Below are positions 53,068-62,888 of a stretch of DNA of 64,000 nt, piece after piece; position 1 is the first letter of the stretch, and each line of letters starts with the position of its first letter. The stretch covers positions 248,001-312,000 of the forward strand of contig NZ_QMKP01000001.1 of NCBI RefSeq assembly GCF_003287955.1, in the 5' to 3' direction. Made by a program: the position numbers and the translations under genes. This stretch comes from Arthrobacter sp. AQ5-06 (GTDB taxonomy: Bacteria; Actinomycetota; Actinomycetes; Actinomycetales; Micrococcaceae). The notes below the pieces were generated by a model. The model did no database searches. It saw only the letters and a program-made list of their open reading frames with translations, and had not been told where the DNA came from.

Positions 53068-53422
53068 CTAGACCTGCTAAAGGCGGCCGTCAATTACTTC
53101 GAATGGAAAAACTCTTGTGGATGTGTCGGCTATCACATAGGTTCGATCTAGCTGCGCTGGAGTGGGTGGGCGGTCTCACCAGTCCTCACCAGTACCTAGG
53201 CGTCAACGGCCATGGAGCCACGTCCGCATGTAATGACCAGCCGTTTACGGCCAGGGGCTTTGCATGCCGGGCGTGGCTCTATTGCGTCCCGCCCCCCGCG
53301 GTCTCTGGCCCGGCTCAGGTTCCGCCGCCTGGCGTGCCGTGGATAGCCGGTAGATTAGTACCCAGAAGAATTGCCCGGCTCTGCTTTCCAGCAGATACTC
53401 CCCAGAAACGGATAACCCACCC
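53068..53422 (+). promoter_or_regulatory. proS: intergenic region with candidate proS promoters
   Basis: No credible gene here. A good promoter match is TTGTGG (53115-53120), 17-nt spacer, TAGGTT (53138-53143), giving a ~270-nt leader; a second -10-like TAGATT lies at 53351. I looked for T-box landmarks (a T-box bulge sequence, terminator pair) and did not find them. Confidence 0.4.
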
Positions 53423-55231
53423 GTGGTCACAAGAATGTCCAAGCTTTTCCTGCGCACATTGCGTGAAGATCCCGTCGACGCTGAGGTCGCCAGCCACCGG
53501 CTCCTGGTCCGGGCCGGCTACATCCGCCGTGCGGCGCCCGGCATCTACACCTGGCTTCCGCTGGGGCTGAGTGTGCTGCGCAAGGTCGAGGCCGTCGTCC
53601 GCGAGGAAATGGACGCCATCGGTGCCCAGGAAGTCCACTTCCCGGCGCTGCTGCCGCGAGAGCCCTACGAGGTCACCAACCGCTGGACCGAATACGGCGA
53701 AGGTCTGTTCCGGCTCCAGGACCGTAAGGGTGCCGACTACCTGCTGGCCCCCACGCACGAGGAAATGTTCACGCTTCTGGTCAAGGACCTGTACTCGTCC
53801 TACAAGGACCTGCCCCTGAGCCTGTATCAGATCCAGAACAAATACCGCGACGAAGCACGCCCCCGCGCGGGCCTGCTGCGCGGCCGCGAGTTCATCATGA
53901 AGGATTCCTACTCCTTCGACGTGGACGACGCAGGCCTGGACGCCAGCTACGCCGCCCACCGTGGCGCCTACCTGAAGATCTTTGCGCGCCTGGGCCTGGA
54001 AGTCATTCCCGTTGCGGCCACCGCCGGCGCCATGGGTGGGTCCAAGAGCGAAGAGTTCCTGCACCCCACCGAGATCGGCGAAGACACTTTCGTGCGCTCC
54101 GCCGGCGGCTATGCAGCCAACGTTGAGGCCGTCACCACCGTTGTTCCGGCCGACATCGACTTCAGCAACGCCCCTGCCGCCGAGGTCCTCGATACCCCGA
54201 ACACGCCCACCATCGACACGCTAGTTGCCGCGTCCAACGAACTGGCTCCCCGGAGCGAGGCCGACGGCGGCGCGTGGACTGGCGCCGACACCCTCAAGAA
54301 CGTGGTTCTTGCCGTCACCCTGCCCACCGGTAAGCGCCAGCTTGTGGTCATTGGCCTGCCGGGTGACCGCGGCGTTGACTTGAAGCGCGTGGAAGCCAAC
54401 ATCGGTTCCTTCCTACCCATCGGCGGCGAGATCACGCTCGAAGCAGCCAACGACGACGACCTCAAGAAGCAGCCCCTCATCGTCAAGGGCTACCTTGGAC
54501 CCGGCCTGACGCTGGACAAGCCCCTGCTGGGCAGCGAAAGCTCAACCAAGCTCCTATACCTGGTGGATCCCCGCGTTGTCAGCGGCACGGCCTGGATCAC
54601 CGGGGCCAACGAAGCCGGAAAGCACGTGTTCGGCCTGGTCGCCGGCCGCGACTTCACCTGGGACGGCGTCATCGAGTGCACCGACGTCCGCGAGGGTGAC
54701 CCGGCCCCGGACGGCTCCGGTCCGCTGGAGACGGCCCGCGGCATCGAAATGGGCCACATCTTCCAGCTGGGCCGCAAGTACGCCGAGGCCCTCGAGCTGA
54801 AGGTCCTGGACCAGAACGGCAAGCAGGTGGTGGTCACCATGGGTTCCTACGGTGTCGGTGTCACGCGCGCTGTCGCAGCGTTGGCCGAATCCAACCACGA
54901 TGACAAAGGCCTGATCTGGCCCCGCGCCGTCGCCCCGGCAGATGTCCACGTGGTGGCCGTCGGCCGCGGCGAGGAAATCTTTGCCGCCGCCGAGCAGCTG
55001 GCCCTGGAACTCGAGGCAGCCGGCCTCGATGTCATCTACGACGACCGGCCCAAGGTCTCCCCGGGCGTAAAGCTCGGCGACGCGGAGCTCGTCGGCGTCC
55101 CCACCATCCTGGCCGTCGGCCGCGGCCTGGTGGACGGCGTAGTGGAAATCAAGGACCGCCGCAGCGGCGAAGCGGAGAACGTGGCCGTGGACAAGGCCGT
55201 TCACTATGTGGTCACCGCCGTCCGCAGCTGA
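53423..55231 (+). CDS. proS: prolyl-tRNA synthetase
   Basis: 602 residues from GTG 53423 (ATG 53435 alternative); the start matches [16 protein letters not shown] in related proteins. Class II motifs: motif 2 around [25 protein letters not shown], motif 3 [16 protein letters not shown]. The central insertion (about 225-400) is the editing domain found in bacterial-type ProRS, which clears alanyl-tRNA(Pro). C-terminal anticodon-binding domain ends [13 protein letters not shown]. No Shine-Dalgarno is obvious. Confidence 0.96.
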   Translation: MVTRMSKLFLRTLREDPVDAEVASHRLLVRAGYIRRAAPGIYTWLPLGLSVLRKVEAVVREEMDAIGAQEVHFPALLPREPYEVTNRWTEYGEGLFRLQDRKGADYLLAPTHEEMFTLLVKDLYSSYKDLPLSLYQIQNKYRDEARPRAGLLRGREFIMKDSYSFDVDDAGLDASYAAHRGAYLKIFARLGLEVIPVAATAGAMGGSKSEEFLHPTEIGEDTFVRSAGGYAANVEAVTTVVPADIDFSNAPAAEVLDTPNTPTIDTLVAASNELAPRSEADGGAWTGADTLKNVVLAVTLPTGKRQLVVIGLPGDRGVDLKRVEANIGSFLPIGGEITLEAANDDDLKKQPLIVKGYLGPGLTLDKPLLGSESSTKLLYLVDPRVVSGTAWITGANEAGKHVFGLVAGRDFTWDGVIECTDVREGDPAPDGSGPLETARGIEMGHIFQLGRKYAEALELKVLDQNGKQVVVTMGSYGVGVTRAVAALAESNHDDKGLIWPRAVAPADVHVVAVGRGEEIFAAAEQLALELEAAGLDVIYDDRPKVSPGVKLGDAELVGVPTILAVGRGLVDGVVEIKDRRSGEAENVAVDKAVHYVVTAVRS

Positions 55232-55240
55232 CCTGCGACG

Positions 55241-56035
55241 GTGATTTCCGGGTTCGAGTCGATCCAGCTCACCACAATCCTCCTGATTGTGGTGGCTGGA
55301 TTTGCTGCCGGCTGGGTGGACGCCGTGGTGGGCGGCGGAGGTCTGCTCCAGCTGCCGGCCATGCTGCTGGTACCCGGGATCACGCCGGTCCAGGCCTTGG
55401 CCACCAACAAGATGGGGTCTATTTTCGGCACCACCACGAGTGCGGTGACGTACTACGGGCGGGTGAAACCGGACCTTCGGACAGCCGTGCCCATGGCCGT
55501 GATCGCCCTTGCCGGCAGCTTCGCCGGGGCGGTGCTGGCCGCCACCCTGCCGGCGAGTGTCTTTAAGCCGGTCATCGTCGTGGCACTGGTCGTCGTCGCG
55601 CTTTTTACGGCATTGAAGCCCAACGTCGGTGACATCACCGTGCTGCGCCACGACGGACGCACGCACTACGTGGTGGCGTGCCTGATCGGGGCCGTGATCG
55701 GCTTCTATGACGGCCTGATCGGGCCGGGCACCGGTTCCTTCCTCATCATCGCCCTCGTTTCGGCGATGGGCTATGCCTTCCTGGAGGCAAGCGCCAAAGC
55801 CAAGATCGTGAACATGGCCACCAACGCAGGCGCCCTGCTGTTCTTCCTACCCCATGGGTCAATCCTGTGGGGTGTCGGCCTGCTGCTGGGCCTGGCCAAC
55901 ATGGCCGGCGGCTACCTGGGCGCGCGGACCGCGGTGAAGCAGGGCAGCCGCTTCATCCGCGTTGTTTTCCTGCTGGTGGTGGGCGCCCTGATCATCAAAC
56001 TCGGCGTCGACGTCTGGCAGGAAAACTTCGCCTGA
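55241..56035 (+). CDS. TSUP (TauE/SafE) family permease
   Basis: 264 residues from GTG 55241, seven to eight helices. TSUP blocks: VVAGFAAGWVDAVVGGGGLLQLPAMLL with the GGG motif, ALATNKMGSIFGTTTSAVTYY and GFYDGLIGPGTGSFLIIALV. Close to YfcA-type members. Substrate not assignable. Only nine bases after proS; the permease at 43179 belongs to a different TSUP branch. Confidence 0.88.
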   Translation: MISGFESIQLTTILLIVVAGFAAGWVDAVVGGGGLLQLPAMLLVPGITPVQALATNKMGSIFGTTTSAVTYYGRVKPDLRTAVPMAVIALAGSFAGAVLAATLPASVFKPVIVVALVVVALFTALKPNVGDITVLRHDGRTHYVVACLIGAVIGFYDGLIGPGTGSFLIIALVSAMGYAFLEASAKAKIVNMATNAGALLFFLPHGSILWGVGLLLGLANMAGGYLGARTAVKQGSRFIRVVFLLVVGALIIKLGVDVWQENFA

Positions 56036-56088
56036 CAGGGTAGCGGAATCCCTCGCAGCTCCTGGCCGGCCGGGCGTACCATGCAGGT

Positions 56089-57483
56089 ATGTCCGCAGGC
56101 GGGGAACCCTATTCGGAGGCATTGTCAGCCGCGGCCCGTCGTGCCGCCCAATGGCTGGCGACCTTGCCGGACAGGCACGTCGGGCCCGCCCAAAGCGCCT
56201 ACGATCTCGCGGCTGTCTTCGCTGGACCATTTCCCTCGCAGGGCATGTCCGCGGCAGCTGTGGTTGAGTACCTGGCGGACAAGGCTGAACCGGGGCTGAT
56301 GGCGATGCCGTCCGGGCGCTTTTTTGGCTGGGTCATCGGCGGGACATTGCCTGCCGCCCTGGCCGCAGACTGGCTGGTCAGCGCGTGGGACCAGAACTCC
56401 GGCCTGCGCTATGCCACCCCCGCCATAGCCGCGATCGAAGAGGGGGCCGGCCACTGGCTGCTGGACCTTCTCGGCCTTCCGGCGGAATCGGACGTCGGCT
56501 TCACCACGGGTGCCACCATGGCCAACTTCACCGGGCTGGCTGCTGCCCGGTGGCGGTTGCTGGCAGATGCCGGCTGGGACCTTGACGGCGATGGCCTGGC
56601 GGGCGCCCCGCGGATCAGGTGCTTTGTGGGCCAGGAGCGCCACGAGACCATTGACCTGGGCCTGCGGTACCTCGGTCTCGGCCGGCCCACCGCGGTCCCA
56701 GCAGACGCCCAAGGCAGGCTGGTCGCCGCAGAGCTGGACCGGCTGCTGTCGGAAGGGTCCGGGCCCGCGCTGGTTTGCCTCCAGGCCGGCAACCTCCACT
56801 CCGGAGCCTTCGACCCCTTCGACGCCGCCATCGAGGTTGCCCGGCGGCATGGCGCCTGGGTCCACGTGGACGGCGCGTTCGGGCTGTGGGCCGCGGCAGT
56901 GCCCGAGTTTGGGGACCTCACCCGCGGCATGGCCCTGGCCGATTCGTGGGGGACCGACGCCCACAAGACCCTCAACGTCCCTTACGACTGCGGTATCGCA
57001 GTGGTCAAGGACAGCACCGCGCTGCGCAACGCCATGGGCCTGCACACCAGCTACCTGGTCCACGATGTCGAAGGTCCAGGCGACCCCTTCCAGAAGGTGC
57101 CGGAGCTGTCCCGGCGCGGCCGCGGCGTTCCGGTGTGGGCCGCCCTCCGTTCCCTGGGCAGGGACGGCGTGGCAGCCCAGGTCCGCGGGCTCGCCGACGC
57201 CGCTTCGAAGATCGGCAGCCGCCTGGCTGAGGTGGACGGCATCGAGGTGCTTAACGCGGTGGACTACACGCAGGTTTCGCTCGCCTTCAGGGACGACGCC
57301 ACCACACGCGCCGTGACAGCCAGGGTGATCGAGGACGGCAAGGTCTGGATGTCCGGTTCACACTGGCAGGGCAGGGATGTCCTGCGCGTCTCGGTCAGCA
57401 ACTGGAGCACTGACGCGGACGACGTCGGCACTGCCGTCGAGGCCGTCAGCTCCGCCTTGGCAGCGGTGGTGGCTGCGGACTGA
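56089..57483 (+). CDS. PLP-dependent group II decarboxylase family protein
   Basis: 464 residues. Fold-type I PLP enzyme: GFTTGATMANFTGLAAARW (cofactor phosphate), HVDGAFGLWAA with the Asp that contacts the pyridine N, and the Schiff-base lysine in DSWGTDAHKTLNVPYDCG. Family members decarboxylate aromatic amino acids, glutamate, cysteinesulfinate or aspartate; the residue set does not let me choose. 53 nt after the TSUP gene. Confidence 0.87.
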   Translation: MSAGGEPYSEALSAAARRAAQWLATLPDRHVGPAQSAYDLAAVFAGPFPSQGMSAAAVVEYLADKAEPGLMAMPSGRFFGWVIGGTLPAALAADWLVSAWDQNSGLRYATPAIAAIEEGAGHWLLDLLGLPAESDVGFTTGATMANFTGLAAARWRLLADAGWDLDGDGLAGAPRIRCFVGQERHETIDLGLRYLGLGRPTAVPADAQGRLVAAELDRLLSEGSGPALVCLQAGNLHSGAFDPFDAAIEVARRHGAWVHVDGAFGLWAAAVPEFGDLTRGMALADSWGTDAHKTLNVPYDCGIAVVKDSTALRNAMGLHTSYLVHDVEGPGDPFQKVPELSRRGRGVPVWAALRSLGRDGVAAQVRGLADAASKIGSRLAEVDGIEVLNAVDYTQVSLAFRDDATTRAVTARVIEDGKVWMSGSHWQGRDVLRVSVSNWSTDADDVGTAVEAVSSALAAVVAAD

Positions 57484-57525
57484 CCGCCTAAGAGGCAGCC
57501 GTCCCGCCCGGGAGGCACCCGTCGC

Positions 57526-58557
57526 TCAGCCGTCGCCCCGGCCCGGCTCAGGCAGGGCATGCGCCGAGGGGAGCCCGTCAAGGGTCCGTCCGGCAAGTGT
57601 GCTTGCGACCCAGAGGGACCGGGCCAGGTCGCCTTGGTGGCGCGGCATGGACGCGTAGCAGAGGGCGTTCTCCACTTCGCGTGCCACGGCCCACTGGCGC
57701 GCAGCTTCGGCATCGAGGCCGGCCGCGGCGCTGAAGTCCTGGCAGCGCCGCCTCAACCCTCCGGCCGGATCGCTCCGGGGCAGGTCGACGAGACGGTTCC
57801 ACAGCAGCGGTGCCACCGCGAATTCCGGTTCGCCGATCATGGGCTGCGGGTCGATGGCGACGAAGCCCTGCCCGGTCTGCGCTCCGCTGTTGGTCTGCGG
57901 CCGGGCCAGGATGTTCAGGAAATGCAGGTCCGTGTGGACCAGGACATCGCGGCCCGAGCGGCGGCCAACGGCGCCGCGGGTCTGGCAGACTTCCAGGGCC
58001 GCCTCCAGGAGCCAGCGCGGGAACGGGCGGCCCTGCTGTTCCCAGTCGGCGGGCAGGTCATCGCTCCATTGTTCGGCCCGCCCGGCGATGTGGTCGAATT
58101 CCTGCCACTGCGGCCGTCCGTCCGGGGCCAGGCCCAACTGCCGCATGGTGCTGCCCCAGGCAACCGCCGCGTCATCCAGCGGAAGGGTCTGGAGCGAGCA
58201 GCCCGCATTCAGCCGCTCAAGCAGCATGGCGCACGTTCCGGCGTCGGATTCTAACAACCGAACGGCGCCGGATCCGGCCCACAGTGCCAGCGCATGGCGT
58301 TCCATCCGTGCCTCATCGTGGGGAAAGGCGATCTTGAGCGCCGCCGGAGTCCCGTCCGTCCGGCGGACAGGGACCACGACGCCGCCGTGGCCATGCCACG
58401 GGAGGGCGCCGGCTGCCAGGTCAACAGCCAGTTCCCAATGTTCCAGCCGCCCCTGGACCAGTCCCGGGAGTGAGGCGAGCCAGGCCCGTCCTGCGCTGCT
58501 GTGGCTGTAGCGCAGGCTGAGGGCGGGAGGAATCGGCACGCCAATCTGGACGTTCAC
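57526..58557 (-). CDS. aminoglycoside/hydroxyurea-kinase (APH(6)-like) family protein
   Basis: 343 residues from GTG 58557. Kinase-like fold: catalytic loop DVLVHTDLHFLNILA and metal-binding Asp in FVAIDPQPMIGEPEFAVAPLLWNR, the family form seen in streptomycin 6-kinase and hydroxyurea phosphotransferase. Whether it confers resistance or has a metabolic substrate is unknown; there is no mobile element next to it. Start overlaps the VIT-family stop by GTGA. Confidence 0.87.
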   Translation of the reverse strand: MNVQIGVPIPPALSLRYSHSSAGRAWLASLPGLVQGRLEHWELAVDLAAGALPWHGHGGVVVPVRRTDGTPAALKIAFPHDEARMERHALALWAGSGAVRLLESDAGTCAMLLERLNAGCSLQTLPLDDAAVAWGSTMRQLGLAPDGRPQWQEFDHIAGRAEQWSDDLPADWEQQGRPFPRWLLEAALEVCQTRGAVGRRSGRDVLVHTDLHFLNILARPQTNSGAQTGQGFVAIDPQPMIGEPEFAVAPLLWNRLVDLPRSDPAGGLRRRCQDFSAAAGLDAEAARQWAVAREVENALCYASMPRHQGDLARSLWVASTLAGRTLDGLPSAHALPEPGRGDG

Positions 58558-59282
58558 AGGACGCCGCTTGCGCCGAGCAGGTTGCCGATGGAGTACGTGG
58601 CAGCCAAGGCGAAAGCGCCGCCCACCACCACCCTGACGGCGGCCCGCACCTTCGAACCCCCGCCGATCCAGGCGCCCAAGGCCCCAGTGGCAGCCAGGGC
58701 CACCAGCACGGCAGCGAACGTCAAGGGGACACGGATGTCCTCCGGTGGCAGCAGGATGGCGGCCATCGGCAGGATGGCGCCGGCGACGAACGCAACAGCG
58801 GAAGCCACGGCTGCATTCCAGGGGCTCACGATGTCTGTTTCATCGATGTTCAGTTCGGCGGAGAGGTGTGCGCCCAGGGCGTCGTGGGCTGTCAGCTCCC
58901 TGGCCACCGCCCGGGCTGTGTCCGGGCTCAGGCCCTTGCCCTGGTAGATGGCCGCGAGTTCCTCCAGCTCTTCCTCCGGTTCTTCCTGCAGTTCTAGGCG
59001 TTCCTTTTCGATCAAGGCCTCCTGGCTGTCCTTCTGGCTGCTGACGGAGACATATTCGCCCAAGGCCATGGAGACTGCTCCGCCCACCAGGCCTGCCGCG
59101 CCGGCGACGAGGATCGGGCCGGACTGTGTGGTGACACCGGCGACGCCCACCACGATTGCGGCGACCGAGACGATGCCGTCATTTGCACCCAGCACGCCGG
59201 CGCGCAGCCAGTTCAGGCGCTGCGCGCTGTCGTTTTGGTGTGGCTCATTCTCATGAAGGGCGGGAGCGCCGGCACTGTCCAT
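58554..59282 (-). CDS. VIT1/CCC1 family (iron/manganese) transporter
   Basis: 242 residues, five membrane helices: RLNWLRAGVLGANDGIVSVAAIVVGVAG in the first helix, then GAVSMALGEYVSVSSQKDSQEALIEKERLELQEEPEEELEELAAIY, the acidic metal-binding domain, and ILPMAAILLPPEDIRVPLTFAAVLV. Exports Fe2+ or Mn2+ or stores it. Coupled to the kinase gene by GTGA. The DUF4439 ferritin-like gene follows 51 nt upstream on the same strand. Confidence 0.92.
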   Translation of the reverse strand: MDSAGAPALHENEPHQNDSAQRLNWLRAGVLGANDGIVSVAAIVVGVAGVTTQSGPILVAGAAGLVGGAVSMALGEYVSVSSQKDSQEALIEKERLELQEEPEEELEELAAIYQGKGLSPDTARAVARELTAHDALGAHLSAELNIDETDIVSPWNAAVASAVAFVAGAILPMAAILLPPEDIRVPLTFAAVLVALAATGALGAWIGGGSKVRAAVRVVVGGAFALAATYSIGNLLGASGVL

Positions 59283-59333
59283 GCCTCCAGCAAAGCATTA
59301 GTGCCCGCGGCTGGCCAGTGTGCGGGGCCTTGG

Positions 59334-60506
59334 CTACGAATTGCCGGGAGGACTGGCACTGGTTGTGGAAGGTCCCGAAGTTGATACAGGCTCCGGCAGT
59401 GGCGGCAGGAGTGCTTCGTCCAGGACCATGCCTGGAACCGGGCCCGGCGAGGCACCCCAATAGACGCTCCGCCGGGCCGCCGACTGAAGTGCCGCGAGTG
59501 CCCATTCGCGTTCGCGTCCCTCGCTGAGGGCCACCACATCGCCGAGCACCGGAAGTGTCCCTGCCTCCAGTGTTCCCAGCCCCGCTGCAGGGTTTGCCAG
59601 GAAGGCCTGGCTCAGGGCATGGCCGGGTTGCCTCAGGGGTACCGCGGCGCAGAGGGACCTGCCCATGGCCTCCGCCTCGCCCCGGAGGACGCGGTGCCGG
59701 GCCAGGAAATCCGACGCCGGGGCAGCAAACCCGGAGTCAACCCTGGTCAGTGCGGCCTGGTACGCGTAGACCAGTTCCAGCTCGCCCGCCACGGCTGAGG
59801 CAAAGGCTGAGCCGAGGTCCGCGCCAGTTCTGGCGTCGGCGACGGCCGCTTCGCTGGCACAGCTGGTGGCGGCCGACCCCGTAAAAGGCGTGGTGGGCCC
59901 CGGCGATGCGGGGGAGGAGGAGCCAGCGCCTCGAAGCGGTGCCAACGCGATCCCGGTCGCCGAGGCCAGGTCCTCTGCAGCCAGAAGCTGGGCAGTACCG
60001 GCGCCGGCGAGAAGGCGGGCCATGCCGCCGTCGGCCGTTACAGCGTCCTGGAGCCGCTGTGCCCCGCTTGCCTGGAGGGCAGCGGCGAAGTCCGCCGTGG
60101 TCGACGGCGACGGGACGGTGGCCAGTGCGGTGGCCCCGTCAGTAGCCGCGCCGTCCAGTGCAGGATCGCCGGCCGCATCAGCCGGCAGCATCAGCGCCTG
60201 GGCCTGGACAGTCAGCAAAGTCACAACCCGGGCCAGGGCTGCGGCTTGTGGGGCCGGCGCAGTGGCGCGGGCAGCGCCTTCCAAGTCCAGGCCCGCGGCC
60301 CTAAGGGTCAGGGAATCCGCGAACGCGGATGCCCTTGCCTGCTCGGAAAACGGCGGCGCCGCAGGCGGGGACGGTTCGCGGGGGATCAGCACCAATCCCA
60401 GGCTCACCACCAGAAGGGCGGCCAGCGCAAAAACGGCGTACTGGAAATAGCGCCTACGGCGGCCGGTCTCCTGCGTGTCGTCTTTCACAACAGACCATGT
60501 TGTCAC
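59334..60506 (-). CDS. DUF4439 ferritin-like domain protein
   Basis: 390 residues from GTG 60506. Cytoplasmic head, one membrane helix (YAVFALAALLVVSLGLVLI), a long Ala-rich stalk (65-230), and a C-terminal DUF4439 ferritin-like helical bundle (AVAGELELVYAYQAALTRVDSGFAAPASDFLARHRVLRGEAEAMGRSL) with the paired Glu/His pattern E...ExxH-like (ELELVYAY; RHRVLRGEAEA). Ends in a Ser/Thr/Pro-rich tail. Function unknown; next to a VIT-family metal transporter. Divergent from rimP. Confidence 0.8.
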   Translation of the reverse strand: MTTWSVVKDDTQETGRRRRYFQYAVFALAALLVVSLGLVLIPREPSPPAAPPFSEQARASAFADSLTLRAAGLDLEGAARATAPAPQAAALARVVTLLTVQAQALMLPADAAGDPALDGAATDGATALATVPSPSTTADFAAALQASGAQRLQDAVTADGGMARLLAGAGTAQLLAAEDLASATGIALAPLRGAGSSSPASPGPTTPFTGSAATSCASEAAVADARTGADLGSAFASAVAGELELVYAYQAALTRVDSGFAAPASDFLARHRVLRGEAEAMGRSLCAAVPLRQPGHALSQAFLANPAAGLGTLEAGTLPVLGDVVALSEGREREWALAALQSAARRSVYWGASPGPVPGMVLDEALLPPLPEPVSTSGPSTTSASPPGNS

Positions 60507-60594
60507 GCCTGATGCGAATCTTCGTGCACCACTGCGGCCGGAAAATCGTTACGCTAGTAGTCACAACATCATCTATTGGAAGGCGGCCGGCATC

Positions 60595-61206
60595 GTGAGT
60601 AATGCAGAAGCCACGACTTCATCAGACGCTACCGGAACGGGTACCGCTGCTGCGCCCGCCAACAATCCAGAAGCCGTCAGGCTCCGGGCGCTGCTGGAAC
60701 CGGCGGTGCAGGCCAACCGCCTGTACCTCGAGGACGTATCCATCATGGCCGGTTCACACCGAGTGGTCCACGTGGTTGTTGACCTGCCGCAGGAGGAAAC
60801 CGGCGGCGTAAACCTTGATGTCATTGCAGACATCTCCAGGGTCCTCTCCGACGTGCTGGACAATGATCCAGCTGACGACGGGCGCCCCTACGACCTCGAG
60901 GTTTCCTCCCCGGGTGTCGCGCGTCCCCTCACCGAAGTCCGGCACTGGCACCGTGCCCGGGGCCGTATGGTCAAGGTCAACGTCATCCAGGGCGAAAATG
61001 TCACCGGCAGGGTCCAGTCCGTGGATAATTCCGGCGTCACCATCATCCCGGAGATCGCCGTCAAAAAGGGCATGAAGCCCAAGCAGGGCGAGCCCCAGAT
61101 TCTTCCTTTCGACAGGATCCGCAACGGAAAAGTCGAGATCGAATTCAGCCACCTCGAAGAAGCTGGTCTGGAACCTGAGCACAATGGACCTTCTGAGGAG
61201 GCCTGA
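60595..61206 (+). CDS. rimP: ribosome maturation factor RimP
   Basis: 203 residues from GTG 60595; the upstream open frame is non-homologous. Needed for 30S maturation. After a ~25-residue low-complexity head come [65 protein letters not shown] and the C-terminal SH3-like domain. GGAAGG lies upstream. Stop overlaps the nusA start (TGATG), the usual coupling. Confidence 0.95.
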   Translation: MSNAEATTSSDATGTGTAAAPANNPEAVRLRALLEPAVQANRLYLEDVSIMAGSHRVVHVVVDLPQEETGGVNLDVIADISRVLSDVLDNDPADDGRPYDLEVSSPGVARPLTEVRHWHRARGRMVKVNVIQGENVTGRVQSVDNSGVTIIPEIAVKKGMKPKQGEPQILPFDRIRNGKVEIEFSHLEEAGLEPEHNGPSEEA

Positions 61207-62186
61207 TGGATATTGACATGAGCGCGCTGAGACTTCTGGAGCGTGAGCGCGAAATCCCGCTGGACCTCCTGATCCCCACCATCGAGCAGGCGCTCCTGGT
61301 GGCGTACCACAAATCGCCCGGCGCCTTCGAGAAGGCCCGGGCCGAGCTGGACCGCAAGAGCGGTCACGTGACCATCTGGGCCGTGGAGATCGACGACGAC
61401 GGCGCCCCCATCGGCGAGTTCGAGGACACCCCCGCCGGCTTCGGCCGTATTGCGGCGAGCACCGCACGCCAGATCATCCTGCAGCGCCTGCGCGACGTCG
61501 AGGACGACAACATCCTGGGTGAGTTCAAGGGCCGCGAGGGCGAGCTTGTGGCCGGCCTGATCCAACAGGGCAACAACCCGCACATGATCCAGGTCAACCT
61601 GGGTTCCGTGGAGGCGCTGCTGCCGCCGCCCGAACAGGTGCCGGGTGAGAAGTACATCCACGGCAACCGGCTCCGCGCCATAGTTATTGATGTCCACCGC
61701 GGCACCAAGGGCCCGTCCGTCACCCTGTCCCGCTCACACCCGGGCCTCGTCCGGAAGCTCTTCGAACTGGAGGTCCCGGAGATCGCGGACCGCTCAGTGG
61801 AGATCGTGGCACTGGCCCGCGAGGCTGGTCACCGTACCAAGATTGCGGTCAAGGCCAACACCCAGGGCATCAACGCCAAGGGTGCCTGCATCGGCGAAAT
61901 GGGTTCCCGCGTCCGCGCCGTCATGACGGAACTGAACGACGAAAAAATCGACATCGTCGACTTCAGCGAGAATCCGGCAACGTTTATTGCCAGCGCACTT
62001 TCCCCCTCGCGTGTGAATTCCGTCACCATCGTGGATGAGGCCACCCGCTCCGCACGTGTTGTGGTTCCGGACTACCAGCTCTCGCTGGCCATCGGCAAGG
62101 AGGGCCAGAACGCCCGGCTGGCGGCCAAGCTCACAGGTTGGCGGATCGATATCGTCTCTGACGCTGCCCCGCCGCGCGAAAGCTAA
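61206..62186 (+). CDS. nusA: transcription termination/antitermination factor NusA
   Basis: 326 residues, the short actinobacterial form without C-terminal acidic repeats. N-terminal RNAP-binding domain ([22 protein letters not shown]), S1 domain, then two KH domains: [37 protein letters not shown] and [31 protein letters not shown]. All present. Head of the nusA-ylxR-infB transcript together with rimP. Confidence 0.96.
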   Translation: MDIDMSALRLLEREREIPLDLLIPTIEQALLVAYHKSPGAFEKARAELDRKSGHVTIWAVEIDDDGAPIGEFEDTPAGFGRIAASTARQIILQRLRDVEDDNILGEFKGREGELVAGLIQQGNNPHMIQVNLGSVEALLPPPEQVPGEKYIHGNRLRAIVIDVHRGTKGPSVTLSRSHPGLVRKLFELEVPEIADRSVEIVALAREAGHRTKIAVKANTQGINAKGACIGEMGSRVRAVMTELNDEKIDIVDFSENPATFIASALSPSRVNSVTIVDEATRSARVVVPDYQLSLAIGKEGQNARLAAKLTGWRIDIVSDAAPPRES

Positions 62187-62245
62187 ACCGGTTCCGGGGC
62201 GGCGGCCGACTATGGATACCTTCGGTCGAAGCCCCGGTTTCGGGC

Positions 62246-62269
62246 AGGACTGCCCCGAGGGGCTAGAAT
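62246..62269 (+). promoter_or_regulatory. candidate internal promoter before ylxR
   Basis: A consensus-like TAGAAT at 62264-62269 in GC-rich surroundings; -35 is poor (TCGGGC region). Could drive ylxR-infB independently of nusA. Confidence 0.3.
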
Positions 62270-62382
62270 AGACATGACCGCGCCTAACGGCCGGTATTCG
62301 TGTGCCCTGAGTGTCCCCGTGCCGCCGATGTGCGGTTGGGGCCTTAGGGCCGGCAGTTATGAACGTCAGGAAGATACTCACC

Positions 62383-62736
62383 GTGGCAGAAGTGCTTCAC
62401 ACCGAGGATCAACCGCAGCGTACCTGCATCGGATGCCGGAAGAAGGCTCTGCGGTCTGAGTTACTCCGGCTCGTCGCCGAAGGCAGCGGTTCCACCGCAG
62501 TGCTGGTAGACGAACGACGCCGGATGGCTGGCAGGGGTGCATGGCTGCACCCCAGCGAAGCGTGCCTGGCCCTGGCGGTCAAGCGGCGAGCATTCGGAAG
62601 GGCCCTCAACGGCGCAACCGGGTCCACCGCCGTCGAACGCCGGATCATGGCAGGCAAGCAGGACGCCGGCCCGTTGCAGATACCCCTGGTAGCTGCAGCA
62701 AAAACCGTCCAACCTGAAAGCGGGTCAGAAAACTGA
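62383..62736 (+). CDS. ylxR: YlxR (DUF448) RNA-binding protein
   Basis: 117 residues from GTG 62383 (AGGAAG nine bases upstream); ATG 62359 is in frame as alternative. YlxR fold: PQRTCIGCRKKALRSELLRLVAEG, GRGAWLHPSEACLALAVKRRAFGRAL. Known from Bacillus to bind RNase P RNA and influence gene expression; in every such cluster lies between nusA and infB. C-terminal ~25 residues are non-conserved. Confidence 0.9.
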   Translation: MAEVLHTEDQPQRTCIGCRKKALRSELLRLVAEGSGSTAVLVDERRRMAGRGAWLHPSEACLALAVKRRAFGRALNGATGSTAVERRIMAGKQDAGPLQIPLVAAAKTVQPESGSEN

Positions 62737-62766
62737 TGGAAACCCGATGAGTTCCCAGCGATGAGT

Positions 62767-62792
62767 GCGCAACGATGACAACTTTGTTGCGC
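62767..62792 (+). promoter_or_regulatory. infB: hairpin in the infB leader
   Basis: Inverted repeat GCGCAAC (62767-62773) and GTTGCGC (62786-62792); 10 nt further are paired GGGCCC elements around GTTGCAAC. The infB leader (62737-62888) is thus rich in structure, possibly cold-shock or translation related. Confidence 0.45.
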
Positions 62793-62888
62793 TCTGCAAT
62801 GGGCCCTGTAGTTGCAACCGCGGCTGGGGCCCGCAGTAAGAAGTAGACGGTTCGTGCCTGGCTCGGTGCGGACCGAGACAGGAGAAAT

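Noticed and set aside
53068..53422. T-box riboswitch before proS
   Set aside because: No T-box bulge sequence or terminator/antiterminator pair visible.
53103..53570. 155-codon open frame before and into proS
   Set aside because: Overlaps the proS start in another frame, no ribosome-binding site, no protein-like pattern.
57526..58557. Mobile resistance gene
   Set aside because: Kinase family includes resistance enzymes, but no IS, integrase or GC shift is seen around it; likely chromosomal.
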